Part shown: piece by piece, positions 25,601-37,113 of the stretch
Numbering within the stretch: position 1 is the stretch's first letter
Layout: every line of letters starts with the position of its first letter
NCBI RefSeq assembly: GCF_009870125.1
Contig: NC_046681.1
Location: 27,364,001 to 27,428,000, forward strand
Source: Drosophila pseudoobscura
Taxonomy: Eukaryota; Arthropoda; Insecta; Diptera; Drosophilidae
Reading direction: 5' to 3'
DNA: 64,000 nt
Notes under the pieces: generated by a model
What the model saw: the letters and a program-made list of their open reading frames with translations, nothing else
Database searches by the model: none
What the model was told of the DNA's origin: nothing
Translations under genes and position numbers: made by a program

Positions 25601-28270
25601 ACACATGTCGCTCTTTTTTTTTTCTTTTGGGCCGAAAAACGGAAGAGGGACTTTGGTATGCATGAATGGGTCCACACAGGAAAAACTCAAGTGGAAAATT
25701 CCCCTCAAATGGAAATGAAAAGATCCGATGCGATGCGATGCGATCCGAATGGTTTTTGGGCCGGGGCCAGTCCAGTGTTTGCATGTGCACTTCTTTTGCT
25801 TTTTGTTTGCAACACGTTCGCTGGTGCCGCTGCTGCTGGTGCGGCATGCCACGTTGTTGCCTGAATACGAGTGCAGCATGACATTTCAGATTTTTCTTTT
25901 GATTTTTCAAATAAAGGAATCGCTCAAAGATAATTCCAGGGATTTACCAGGAAATACTTTTGGCCGAGGAAAATTCAAATGAGCGGGACGAAGGAAGTGG
26001 GTTTCATGATCAATCTTTCTTTGAGCTCAGGGATCTATGTACAAAGAACTGTTCTCTGAAAAGTAGGTTTTTATTTGGAATGATATTCTGACCAAAAAAT
26101 CAGTCTTCAATCTTCAAAAAGCTTCTCCCCTTCTCTCTTCACAGAGAGTACACCAATTTCCACTCAAAACCCAAACAATTCCCACTCATCCTTTCCCTTT
26201 ACACACTCACACACAGACCCTGTACCCCTTGGCTGTACTGTACCTTGGGGGGACGCCATTGTTGTTCATCGATTGCTCTGCGCATTGCATAAATCGCAAA
26301 AGCGCCAGGAAACCCAGAGCAGCGCACAAATGGTAATAAATGTCAGTCAAAGTGCAAAGCACAGAAGAGAGAGGGAGAGCGGAAGAGCGAGAGCAGAGGG
26401 CAGAGGACAGAGGACAGGACAGTCGTAATTGAAGTCAGGAGTCGGGAGTCGGGAGTCAGGAGTCAGGACTGGTTGTCGTGTCAATAAATCGAAATATAAA
26501 CTCAATTTACAAAATTGAAATTGAAGCGGACCGCCGCCGCTGCCGCCGCCGCACTGCACGCAGAAGGGTTAAACGATGAGGTGCACCTGCGCACAGGGTG
26601 TCGTCCTGGACTGGTTTTTCATCCTCTCCTTTGGGCAAATCAGGATTCCGATTCCGATTCCGGAATCCTCGCAGTGGGGGAAACGTTTCGGGAATGGAAC
26701 AAGCCACCAACAAGAAATCAAGGTGTGTGACCTTTTCTGACGCTTTTGTAACCTCTTCGGTTGCTTCTGCGCCTTTTTATTATTTTTTCCTCTTTCTTCT
26801 GCGTTTTTTGTGTTTTTGTAGGTTGACGTGTGCGAAACATTAAGGAAAAGGGTTAAAACAACTATGAAATTCGCATAAAAGTCTCGCTGGGAAAAGTAAA
26901 ACGGTTTACGTGCGGATTACAAAAGAGTGACAGAGCAGCCACAGCCACAGCCACAGAGGAGGCAGAGTCAGAGGCAGAGGCAAGAAAACAAAACTCTGAA
27001 AGCCAGAGAGGAAAAATACTCTAACAAAACTTCGTTTAAATACCGTGTAATGGACGACTAATGGAAAGAGTCATGGTTCTGACTGAAGCAGGGCACGTCC
27101 TTGCTGCCAACTGCTCCCTCAGCTCTCCCATGATACGGCACATTGATGCTCGACTCGAGAATGTCCGAGAATTGAAAAAACAACATACATAGCGTGTGCA
27201 CAAATCGGCATATTTATTCTCGACTAGAGTCTCGCTAAAGGACTGCCCACCGTTGTTTTATAGGATCATAAATAATACCTTCTGGATGATTTCCATTTCA
27301 TATTTTTACGATAATTCTCTCTCTTAAGCCACAAATCTTGACTTTAGCAGGCTTAAAAGCAGCATTGCTTCGGCCAGGCACTCATAAAACCATATACAAA
27401 TCACACAAAGTCCCAGGGTATCGCCTCATTCGAAGCCCCTATCCTAACCCTTTCTTCTCCACTGTCTCTGCACTCATTTAGGTTTTTCCTAACCTTTTTG
27501 CTTTGGGAAACATGTGAGGGCACGTGCGTCGTCATCGGAGGCATTCAACTTTGGTCAAGATGATGTGGGTGGGCGTAATTAGTGGCATGACTGCCGCCGC
27601 CCTGCCTCGGGCCGTGTCAGACACCGAGTGGCACCTTAATTTGCCGAAAAATACGGATAAAAACGAAGGACATGATGGATTTGCTTTATCAATTTTTGCG
27701 TGTGGCAGGCGGCAGCAGGAGCCTGCCTCCAAGCACCTGGGGCGCATTGAACCCAAACGGCAGAGAGGAATAGAGAGAGAGGGAGAGAGGGGGGCGGGGC
27801 AGGGCTAAAATAAAGTGTAGCCAAGCGGTGCATGTGCAGCGGCTTGTTGCAGAAGCAGGAAGCCAACAAATTACGGGCCACACAGCACAGCACAGCACAA
27901 CACTCATCAGGTGCGACGACGACGTCCAATGATTGAGAGTCGAGAGCAGAGTCGGCGACGGAGTCGGCGGCAAGCTTCGAGCCAAAAAGTAATTTAGTTC
28001 AACTGCCAGCCATGACACATTTTTACGGGGCCTTTTTTTCTGGAGCGAAACGAAACGAAACTGCAGCGTCTCGTCTCCCGCCCCTCCCCCCCCTTCTCCG
28101 ACAAGTGCCATCAAGTGGCAAGACCATTCTTTTGTTGGCAGTAATTGAAATGGAAGTTAAAGCCAAAATGGTCGACAACGACGACCACGGCGACGTGTTT
28201 TAATTGTAGTTTAAAACCATACCCCCCCTGTTCCACATTCGAATGATTCGTGGGGATTCGTTTTACAATG

Positions 28271-28290
28271 TTCCCATAAGCGAAGGGGTA
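28271..28290 (-). repeat. Solo copy of the TTCGCTTATGG repeat core
   Basis: On the minus strand this reads TACCCCTTCGCTTATGGGAA, matching the core of the array at 19.2-19.6 kb with few changes. It lies 9 kb away and in the opposite orientation. Confidence 0.45.
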
Positions 28291-28968
28291 CTCGTACATT
28301 TTTCGATGTTTTTCCTACAAAAATATATTCATGTTCTGAAACAGTAACTGCGGAAAAATACAAAATCAGCTGTTTTTTCGGCGATTCAATCAACTGTTGT
28401 GCTTTTTTTTGCCAGTCACGCGTAAACGTTGTCGCATCTGCGACATGCGAATGGTGCTACCGCCTGCTGACTGCTGGAATGGAACTTTAATTGAGCTTAA
28501 ACTCTACTAACGGCACATTTCCCTTCATAAAACTTTGTTCAACATTTTTTTTTTTGTAATGCTTTCCATTCTGCTTTGTCATTGTCATACTTATGTGCAT
28601 GATTGTATGATTGTTCCATTCTGTTGTTTATCTCTGGGCTGAAACTTGATTTTCCGCCGCCCTCTCCCGCCCCCCTCCACCCTTCTCAAACTCTCAAGAA
28701 GTTGTTAAAGTTTTACCACCGCAAACCGAACAACAACAAAAACAAAAACTAAGACCATTTTGCTCTGCTTCTGCGGCTCTTTCTCCTCTTACTCCTCTCT
28801 CTCTCTCTCTCGACACTTCTTCGTCAACTTCTTTTTTGTTGTTGGGGAATACTTCTTCTTCCGACTTTGCGTCGCTTTGTATCCATATCATTTCCTACAC
28901 ACAACACACCTTCTTTTTCTTCCTCATGTATCTTTCCTCTTCGCTGTATCTTTGTCGTTCTTTCATTG

Positions 28969-29215
28969 GGTACCCTTTTTAGAGGGTACCCTCGTTTTAG
29001 AGGGTATTCTAGTTCTGATCAAGCACTTGATTTGGGAGAAGCTTACCCAAAAATCTTTACATATCTGAAAACCTTCCACAGATTGTTCTTGAGACCTGAG
29101 AGACCGACTGGGTTATACAAGTACCGTGTAGCGTGTCATGCAGCAGTGCCCCTCGGTCGGTTAGTGTATCTGTCTGCGATCTGGTCGCGGTTTGGTTTGG
29201 TGTCGATGGGCTCGC
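28969..29215 (+). mobile_element. Degenerate dispersed element with GAGGGTA hairpins
   Basis: The segment opens with overlapping inverted repeats: GGTACCCT/AGGGTACC (28969-28990) and TACCCTC-N6-GAGGGTA (28987-29006). TTCTAGTTCTGATCAAG follows, and then a copy of the GTCATGCAGCAG repeat (29131-29165). GAGGGTATtcTAGTT and TGATCAAG words are typical of an abundant non-coding repeat class in Drosophila. There is no ORF. The exact family cannot be named by eye and the boundaries are approximate. Confidence 0.45.
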
Positions 29216-30880
29216 TAGACACTTCCAAAGCTCAAAGATCAATCGGTTGAGAGACAAATCTTCTGAGGCTTTAATTTTATTATTTCCAAAGAACTTTGGC
29301 CCTCCCCCAAAAGGGTATCTAAAGCTGCTTGCCCCAAAGCCTACCCAACCCTGTTTCCTTCTGTTTTTTCTCGCTTTTGGCTTTGACAACTTCTTTGGCT
29401 TTGCCCATGAAAAACGAAAGAAATAACAGAGACACAAATACAGAGCGACAGACAGAGACAGAGATAGAGCCAGAGACAGTTCTCTGTGGTCTAGAAAAAT
29501 GTCTTGTAACCACAAAAGTTTGTATTTCAAAGTCCAAACCGCACTGTGATTCTACTCGCGTCTTCTCTTGGTCTTCTCTTTTTTCGTGTCTTTCGCTTTG
29601 TTGTGGTTTTTGGTTGTGTTTTTTTTTTTTTTTTGGGGCCGGCGACACTTGGATATCTTCTTTTTTTCGTTGGTTGGATTTCTGTATCTGTATCTCTTGT
29701 TGTGGGGCATTGTTATAATTATGGGAATTATTATTGTGGTTTTCACTCGGTTTGTGGCAAAGGAAACCTCAAGAAAACTGGTTCTGCTGGCCAGAGAGAG
29801 AGAGAGGGAGAGGGAGACACATCCCAAAACATTTTGATGTAATCCGTTGATAAGAAATCCCGAGTCTGGGAACGTGAAAAAGGTCTGCCAAAATAAAACT
29901 GGGATCCAGTAATTGCGAATAAATGTTTGATGGTCCATTGAAATGAGTTGTTTATGTTCCAGCAGCAGCGGCCGAGAGAGCGAGGGGGAGCGATCCTCGA
30001 GATCCCAGAGACATTGTTTACATTCGGAAATAGATGGGAAGCCCAGCGGCAGGTAATGCTGATTGATTGAGGCAGCACCAGAGGCAGAGGCAGAGACAGA
30101 GGGGGAGACTCCTCCCACTCCCACTCCGGATCCATCCTGCTAGTACCTCGGGGAATATTCTTTATGGCCTTCTTGGAAATAATCTTATCAGCCATAACTC
30201 GTTGGGTCAACACTCTGTGAAGCTCTTTCCTCAACGGATTCCCGATACAATACGCGTAGACAGGGCCTAGAGGGGCCTCCTCTTGGGTCTTCAAATTCCC
30301 ACACTTCATAAAGTGAGCGTTAAGTGAATCATTAAACAAATTACAAATTAGTATGCCAGTTATAAATAGCAACAAAATATCTATACACATAAATAAATAA
30401 ATAAATAAGCTGCAAGATCCTATAGAGAGAACATTCGGTTCAGTCCAGGCCGCCTCTCCCCACAAAGCACACAAAACACAAAACACAAAACTAGGTAAAC
30501 ATATTGTAGATACTCGTATGAGGTACATATATGTCCATCAATGTAGTGTAAATATTGGATCTACTCGTAATCTACTCCGTATGCACCACCCACTGTACCC
30601 GATCGCACTGTACGGATCGATCAAGAGTGTGGGTTAGTCAGCTGTTTGGCTGCTATGATGAGTGGGTTTCGCTTTTCGGCTGAATGGATGGATATTTTCG
30701 GTTAATCATACCTAGTGGCTTTATGGGGCATTCATTCGGAAGAACTTGGGAGGTTGTTTGTTACGAGGCCCAAGAGTTGAGTCACTAAGTCTGTAATATC
30801 TGTGTCGATGAATAAGCGTTATATCCCTATTGCAATGGGGGAAATTCGTCGAATGACGTACAAGCTTGCTGTGTAAATTT

Positions 30881-30900
30881 CGCATAAGCGAAAGGATAAA
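30881..30900 (-). repeat. Second solo copy of the TTCGCTTATG repeat core
   Basis: On the minus strand this reads TTTATCCTTTCGCTTATGCG. It shares ATCC-TTCGCTTATG with the array at 19.2-19.6 kb. It is more diverged than the other copies and could be coincidence. Confidence 0.3.
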
Positions 30901-31826
30901 TTTGCAAATGGAACGCATGGAATGCTCTCCGTTCCTTACATCTTACTGTTTCCATCGTTCAACCCATCAAAGAATTACAAAAACTATTTAAATTAAAGGC
31001 CTACAAAGTACTCTATAATCGCCCTGACGTCACAGACCACAGACCGCAGAAAAAAGCGAAGGAAGAAAGAAAGAAAAAAAGCAGATGCAAAAAAATAACC
31101 AATTACCCATTTCCCATCCCATTCATTATTCCATTCATGAATGCTGCACGATTTATATGCTATTCAGAACGTAGGCAAATCAAAACAAATGTCGAATGTC
31201 TATATAAAGGAGATTTATAAGGAGACGATCGATGCGAACGAAAGAGTTGTTATAATTTTCCGTTTAACGAGGCTGTTTGTACATAAATTTATTGAATTAT
31301 GGATAAATGTTGGCCAAAAAATGATTGCATTTCCAATGAAAATCGCAGGAGCCGAAGAAAATGGAACAAATGGGCAACGGATGACAGAGAGATTGAGATA
31401 GATATTTCTACTCTCCAGCTGTTTATCCAAGATTATTAATTACAAAAATGTGTGGAGCATCTTGTAGTACATATCTGATGGATACGCGAGTGCGATTTCA
31501 CAACTGTGGAAAATATGGGGACGATGACTCAATCGGAATCGGCTGTTGCCAGTGCCACACTCTTTACCTACTTTCAATATTTTGCATTGATGCTGGCTCT
31601 CATTTGGCCAATTGACAACAGTAAAACATGGCCAAATATGTACGGTAGCCGGCCCCCATGACGTAAGCGCCATCGCTCACGGTAGCCGCTGCGTCGCATA
31701 AATAGGCAAAAAGAGGCGAAAAAATAAAAGAAACTTGACTGCAAAACGCATGATTTATGGGCAGCAGACAGGGACAGACAGATACGACTCGCGAAATTAC
31801 AACTCAAGCCGATGCCGATGCCGTCG

Positions 31827-31838
31827 CCCCCCCCCCCC
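31827..31838 (+). repeat. 12-base C run with ACCCAC repeats
   Basis: Twelve C are followed by ACACCCACACCCACAG. This is low-complexity DNA, and on the minus strand it is G-rich. Confidence 0.85.
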
Positions 31839-34800
31839 ACACCCACACCCACAGACGGAGACGGATACACAGGAGAGAGCCAAGGCGGAGGGAGAGCTAA
31901 CGCTAGCGCCGATACATATACGCGAATGATATTGCTGGAGAGGGTTCCGGTTTGTCAATCGGTAAGGTAACGAGGGTACATGATCAATGCCTGTCCAGAC
32001 ACACGATAACGTAAAGAATAGCCGAAGTAGAGCGTAGGCAAGGCCGTGGCCGCGGCCAAATATAGATAAAAGGAGTGGCAGCAACGGCCGGGCATAACGG
32101 ATATGGAAAAGGTGCCTACAGCCAATTTAGTCATCTCATTGGTCTATAAATAAAGCTATTTTGCATGAATCAATCATAGAAATACATACGTAAGCAGTGC
32201 GGTGGTGTGCGGTTCATTCACAATGCATTCTACTCCACTCATTCACTCATTTACTCACTCCACTTACTCCATTCACACACAGGCACACTCGCGCCAACGA
32301 AACTTGTCAATCACATCGAGTTCCGTTTGTATATTACTCTTTCGGAGAGTATGTTGGTTTTGCTGTCAACAAAGTATAATATAAGATCATATACACACAT
32401 GCATATATTGCTTGTGCAAGGGTATTGCAAGCTTCGGTTCGCAAAACTTCCTTCTCTCTCTGTCGTGTGCATTAAGAGATTAATGCAAAACCGTTTGTCT
32501 ACTTCCCTCCGCTCGCGCTTTCCACTCCTCTCTTGCTTTTACTCTCTTGCACTCGCTCACTATATTTTGCCTGCGCCTGCACGTGTTGGATCCGCTGCAG
32601 CAGAGACCAGAGGCAGCGCAGCAACAGCAACAACAACAACAACAACAACAACGGCACACAACTACAAAAGTCGACGCCGACACAGTGGCGTATGGGGGTA
32701 TTTGGATGTTATTTTTGGTTTGAGGCTTCTTCGGTTTTCCCTCTGTTTCTTTATGTTTTTCCGATTTTGGAGCTTGTGAAAGGAAATAATTACTTTATTT
32801 GTTGGTTTTTCATGTATGCGTGTGTGTGTGTGTGTGTGTGGGTGTCTGTTGCCAGCTGGGGCCTGCATTTCAAACAATTTGGAAATTTGGAATATTGTTT
32901 GCAAGCTTTTATTAGCTAATGCCCAATGTGCCCCGCACCACCACCCTCTCCCTCACACCATATATGCATGGATATGTATATAAAATAAACAATAATTAAC
33001 AGTAAATATAAATGGGCAGGAAATGCTGGGAGCTGGCCGCGTAGTCGCTGCTGGCTTGTAGGTCAAGAAGCAGAACCAAAGGTTCCTTCTTATTCTCGGT
33101 TCTTGTTGGCGAGTGTTGCAATGGTTTTTTATTACAGACAGGCGTTAGATACGTACCATTCAACGGTAAATACACATGTGTGTAATGTTTAATGACGCAT
33201 AATTGCTCTCTCCCGCTCTCTCCCTCTCTCTCTCTCTGTCCAACTGTAGACAAATCACAATTGAGAAAGTGAGATCAGTGACAAATTATAATCGCAATTA
33301 GTTGCAGCTTTAAGCGACCACATCCGCTACTCCATAGAGAGAGAAGAAAGAGCGAGCGAGAGAACATTAGACAAATTTGCACATTTAATCAAAGACAATT
33401 GAATAATTGCCGACTGCTGGACAATTGAGCCAAATAACTGGAGTAAGAACCAAGGAAATCGCAAACAGGCGAGACATTTGATAGCCTCGTAGATAGAAGA
33501 CTTCCTTCTCGACATTACAAACAACCGATCGAACCGATAATACCCTCCCTCGACGAGAGTATTACAAGGTAGGACACCTACACGGCTTAGGGCTGGCGAG
33601 CATCCATCTACCACGAGTACATTTCTCTTTGTCTAACTCTCTATTTGCTTGCGCTTGGCGGGCAGGTGAGAGTGGGACAACAATACCACCACCACTCTCC
33701 GGACAATCGTCAAGTGCGTTGTTGTTGTTGTTGTTGTTATTGCTGCTGGTGCTGCTGCTGCTGGTGGTTCTGCACTTCCTACTATGAAATTCTACAGAAA
33801 TATTGTGCAGCAGCAGCGACGTTGGCGCAAGTGTCATTTGAGACATAAACACACACACGCACGCACACACACTCGCATACAAATGCAGCAAGGCAGCAGC
33901 AGCTGCTCCTCCACGCCGATGTGTGTGGATTTTATTTGAAATTCAAACTCTTTTTATGGTACCCAGCAATCAGAGGGTATCAAGGGTGTCAATTCATTTC
34001 GAATTAGTATGCAACAGACACACATTTCTATATATTAACTGGTTTCCTAAATGATATTCTATATTTTAAGCTAAATGGAGTCAAGTTTTCCATTTAATAA
34101 AGATGGCTGAATATTTTACAACAGTGCGTTTGAAGTTATTTTCTTTCCTTAGGTATCAATGCGTCGACCTTCTGCACTGACTTCTCTTCAAGGGTTAGCA
34201 CTAAAAACTATAAAAATCGCAGCCAAAAGCAGCTGTAGGAAAACTATAAACCACTTTGGGCAATGGGGAAAAGGGGACAATGGTATATGAATAGACGGAA
34301 TAGAACTCTGCGGCGACGCCTATCCTGCTCCCTTTCCGTGAACCCATTTTTCCATTTCAACTCCTGGGATGAACTTTTGTGCCCAATTTTTCGAGTTGCC
34401 AAAAAAGCGCCGGAAATTGCTGGCAACTGTCGGCGGTCGCCAGATCGTCGTCGTCGCACTGTCCCCCCTCCTTCTTCACGACCCTATCTGTGTTGCAATC
34501 AACCTGATTTCGCAGCACAACAGCACTTGGGGAAAATTACATAATGGGGTTTCGGAAAAATGGGAGCAATAATATCCTACAAAATCAGCATCGACCGCCT
34601 GGCGTTTAATCCAAATTGATGCCAAATTGCCGCTGCTGCAGTTTCAGATTATAATAACGATGATTTATCCATAAGTACACATATCCAGTGCGTTTGTGCG
34701 GAATACAATTTTCATATTTTTCCAGCGATTTGGCCCGGGAATCAGCGGGTGGCTAATTTTACTCAATTTTCGCTGCTGTGTGTCTAATTTTCTCCTCCTG

Positions 34801-35159
34801 TCCCAGAAAACATTTCAATTCTTTTCTTTTTGGATTTCTCCATCGCTAGGGCCACCTACGGTGGCATTCAACAGAGTGGAATCTTTCAACGAAATGAGAG
34901 TTTTTCGGGGTTTTTTCTTGGTTTGACTACCTGAAAACCTGCGCCCAAGGCAGGCCCCGGAAGGCGTGGGAATCATCAAAAAAGAAAAGCGACGAAAAAT
35001 TGCAATTGCAGGAAGAGAAGCAGAAACAGAAACGTGTGAAAATGTGCGGAAGACAGGAAACGTGAGAGAGAAGCCTCGAACCCTGTGTGGCATTCCTGGA
35101 ATAAATGGCCTTGGGTAACAGGCCAATGGGAATGCAATTTCTATTACACTATAACGTAC

Positions 35160-35380
35160 CTTTTGCAAAAGATCCTGATCCTGATGCTGATGCTGATCCT
35201 GATGGAAGCTGCAAGTCTGATCCGTATCCAACAAATGACGAGGTTGAGGCAGCTCCAAACTCTACTGAGAGCTTACGGGGAACACTGTCTAAATTTCGGG
35301 ACAGACACGCACACGAACACAGGCGCACTCACGGGAAACAGTAAACGGATCGCTGAGAACGAACACACTCCCGAGTGACT
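35160..35380 (-). promoter_or_regulatory. Candidate Star proximal promoter and leader exon
   Basis: On the minus strand a TCAGTC initiator puts +1 near 35380, directly preceded by CTCTCTCTC (GAGA-factor type) sequence, with a second CTCTCTCAC tract about 25 bases further upstream. There is no TATA box at -30. The following 221 bases have no long conserved frame and end at an AAAAG|GTACGT donor, which would pair with the acceptor at 16486. GAGA plus initiator is typical of paused developmental promoters in flies. The assignment to Star is inferred from orientation and from the unpaired leader acceptor. Confidence 0.4.
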
Positions 35381-35662
35381 GAGAGAGAGGGACCGGACCT
35401 ACAGTGAGAGAGCTTTTCCATACGATTGTGCACTTAATGGCGATTGTCGATTGATCCAAGTCGGGTATAAATTTTCACACTTTTCTTTGCTACGTTTTGG
35501 CCAATTTCTTTTATTTTTTGGAACATTTATTTGCACACACGATTATTTATTTAATGCTTTGGGGGGTCGGTTTCCCACACACACACGAACACACACGTAT
35601 ACGCATACGCACACGTAGAGCACGCCTCTCACACATAGACAAGATATTCATTCACGATACGA

Positions 35663-35707
35663 TTACGGTAAGTATATGATGATCTTCGCGCTCGCTCTTT
35701 CATCCAT
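35663..35707 (-). other. Short ORF with strong start context in possible distal Star leader
   Basis: Downstream of the Motif 6/Motif 1 module there is a minus-strand CAACAAC/CAGCAG-rich stretch typical of fly leaders. It is followed by ACAACATGG, a near-ideal Drosophila start context. The frame encodes 14 residues (MDERASAKIIIYLP) and a stop. It may be an upstream ORF of a distal Star transcript. No homology is known to me, and a chance ORF is equally possible. Confidence 0.25.
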
Positions 35708-36194
35708 GTTGTCTGCTTGTTGCTGTTTCTCTGCTACTGCTGCTGCTGCTGCTTCTGTTGTTGTTGTTGTAGTTGTTTCGGCCGAAAGAAGAAAAATCCA
35801 AGAGAAAAATAATACTATATGAAATGAATGGCGACCACAAAGCAAAGACGCACAAAAAGTTATTAACACGAACAAAATGAGTGTATTGCTGCTGCTGCTG
35901 CTGCTGCGTTAAGGTAAACGTAAAGGTAAAGTGGTAGCACAGGCAGCAGAAAAAACCAACCAACGGAACCCGTATATATGCACGCGCTCGACAATTTTAA
36001 ACGGCGTTTCCAAATCACACTTTCATTGAATATATTTTTCGGGTATTTTTCGTGTGTGTGTTTTCGTAGTTAGCTCAAACAGGGCACAATCTTTAACTTG
36101 GTATTTAAATTGCTGATGATTTTTTACTCGTCGGCAGCGCAGTCTCGATGAAATTTTTTTCGTTATGTTGCGCGTTGCGGAACATTTGGTGCGG

Positions 36195-36263
36195 CAGTGT
36201 GCCCGCCACGTACCGTCTGAAATATACCGTCAAATTTTCCAAATATACCGCAAATATACCGGT
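36195..36263 (-). promoter_or_regulatory. Motif 6 x3 plus Motif 1 core promoter, leftward
   Basis: Read on the minus strand, three GGTATATTT words (Motif 6 core, within 36219-36263) precede CGGGCACACTG at 36205-36195. The latter matches Motif 1 (YGGTCACACTR, bound by M1BP) at 10 of 11 positions. This motif pair, in this order, is characteristic of broad, TATA-less fly promoters. A start near 36150-36190 running leftward is expected. The most likely product is a distal Star transcript; an unannotated antisense or non-coding transcript is the alternative. Confidence 0.5.
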
Positions 36264-36985
36264 GGGCACATGAACTTAACCCACTTGTGCCCCCTCTTTT
36301 TAAACATTCGGCAGATTGAATAAAATCGTGGAAAACAATACTGATTGTACATTCTTGCTGTAGATTCATCCACCATATCTTTCCCATTAACTGCGGCAAA
36401 ATACTTTAGGTTAAATCATTTTCTTAAGGAGTATGATAATTCCCACTGGTCGACAATGGGTTAAGTCAGAAATCATATTCTTCGATTTTGATATTCGGTT
36501 GAAAATTACTAGCTAGTTAAGGCACGCAAGCTTGAACCCACTATTTTGTCCGATTAATGAATCAATTTTCTACAGGATAAGTGGATTTCATCTAAATTAA
36601 GGTTTAAATGAGAAAGGTCAAAGCATAAAATATAAGTGAGCATGAGGTTAGGTTTTGAACACTTGTTGCATTTAACCAATGTTATGGGCGTTTGTATACC
36701 CTATTTGCTGCAATTAATATGAAAGTTCTGCTGCCAAGCTGACCTTAAACGTTACCAACAACTTCTTCTCAGATTAACATGTCTTAGCTCTATCCATGCA
36801 TCTGATTTATATTCTGTATAAATGTCTTGATCCCGATACACAGCTTGGAGCCTACGACACTTGTAGATCAAAAAAAGTTTTGTTGCGATATCTTTCACAA
36901 GTTCGGTGCTAAACTTCTTCATTTAAATATATACTCGCGGTTAATGGGTTGTTTTTTTTTTTTAAATATTCATAAAATAGTGGGT

Positions 36986-37056
36986 AGCTGGTATTTTTGG
37001 GTATTTTTTACCACCTTTTGGCTATAATTCTTATCACCCACGAAACGGTCGCACTG
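36986..37056 (+). promoter_or_regulatory. asteroid core promoter (Motif 6 plus Motif 1)
   Basis: CTGGTATTTTT (about 36988-36998) resembles Motif 6. CGGTCGCACTG at 37046-37056 matches Motif 1 (YGGTCACACTR) with one mismatch. There is no TATA box. The motifs lie 58 bases or more before the asteroid ATG and leave room for a leader of about 50 bases. The pair marks an M1BP-type, broadly expressed promoter. Confidence 0.6.
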
Positions 37057-37113
37057 CCGTGAAACACGCGGAGAAAAAAAAACACAAAATAAACAACAAG
37101 TGCAGGGGGTATT

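Larger units (their letters stand above)
16486..35159 (-). other. Probable Star 5' intron and regulatory DNA, no gene seen
   Basis: About 18.7 kb lie between the inferred leader acceptor (16486) and a candidate leader donor (GTACGT at 35159-35154). No open frame here has the codon character of the four real genes. Most long frames are GA/CT or CA/GT repeats read through. The DNA is rich in GAGAG tracts on both strands (about 16930-16950, 24585-24600, 25190-25205, 27770-27790, 29795-29815, 33200-33240) and carries degenerate dispersed repeats, listed separately. Treating it as one intron is inference from the splice sites at its ends. Confidence 0.4.

Noticed and set aside
27524..27808. 94-codon plus-strand frame (MRRHRRHSTLV start)
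   Set aside because: It does start with mixed sequence but ends in GAGA repeats. No domain, no promoter and no matching splice sites were found.
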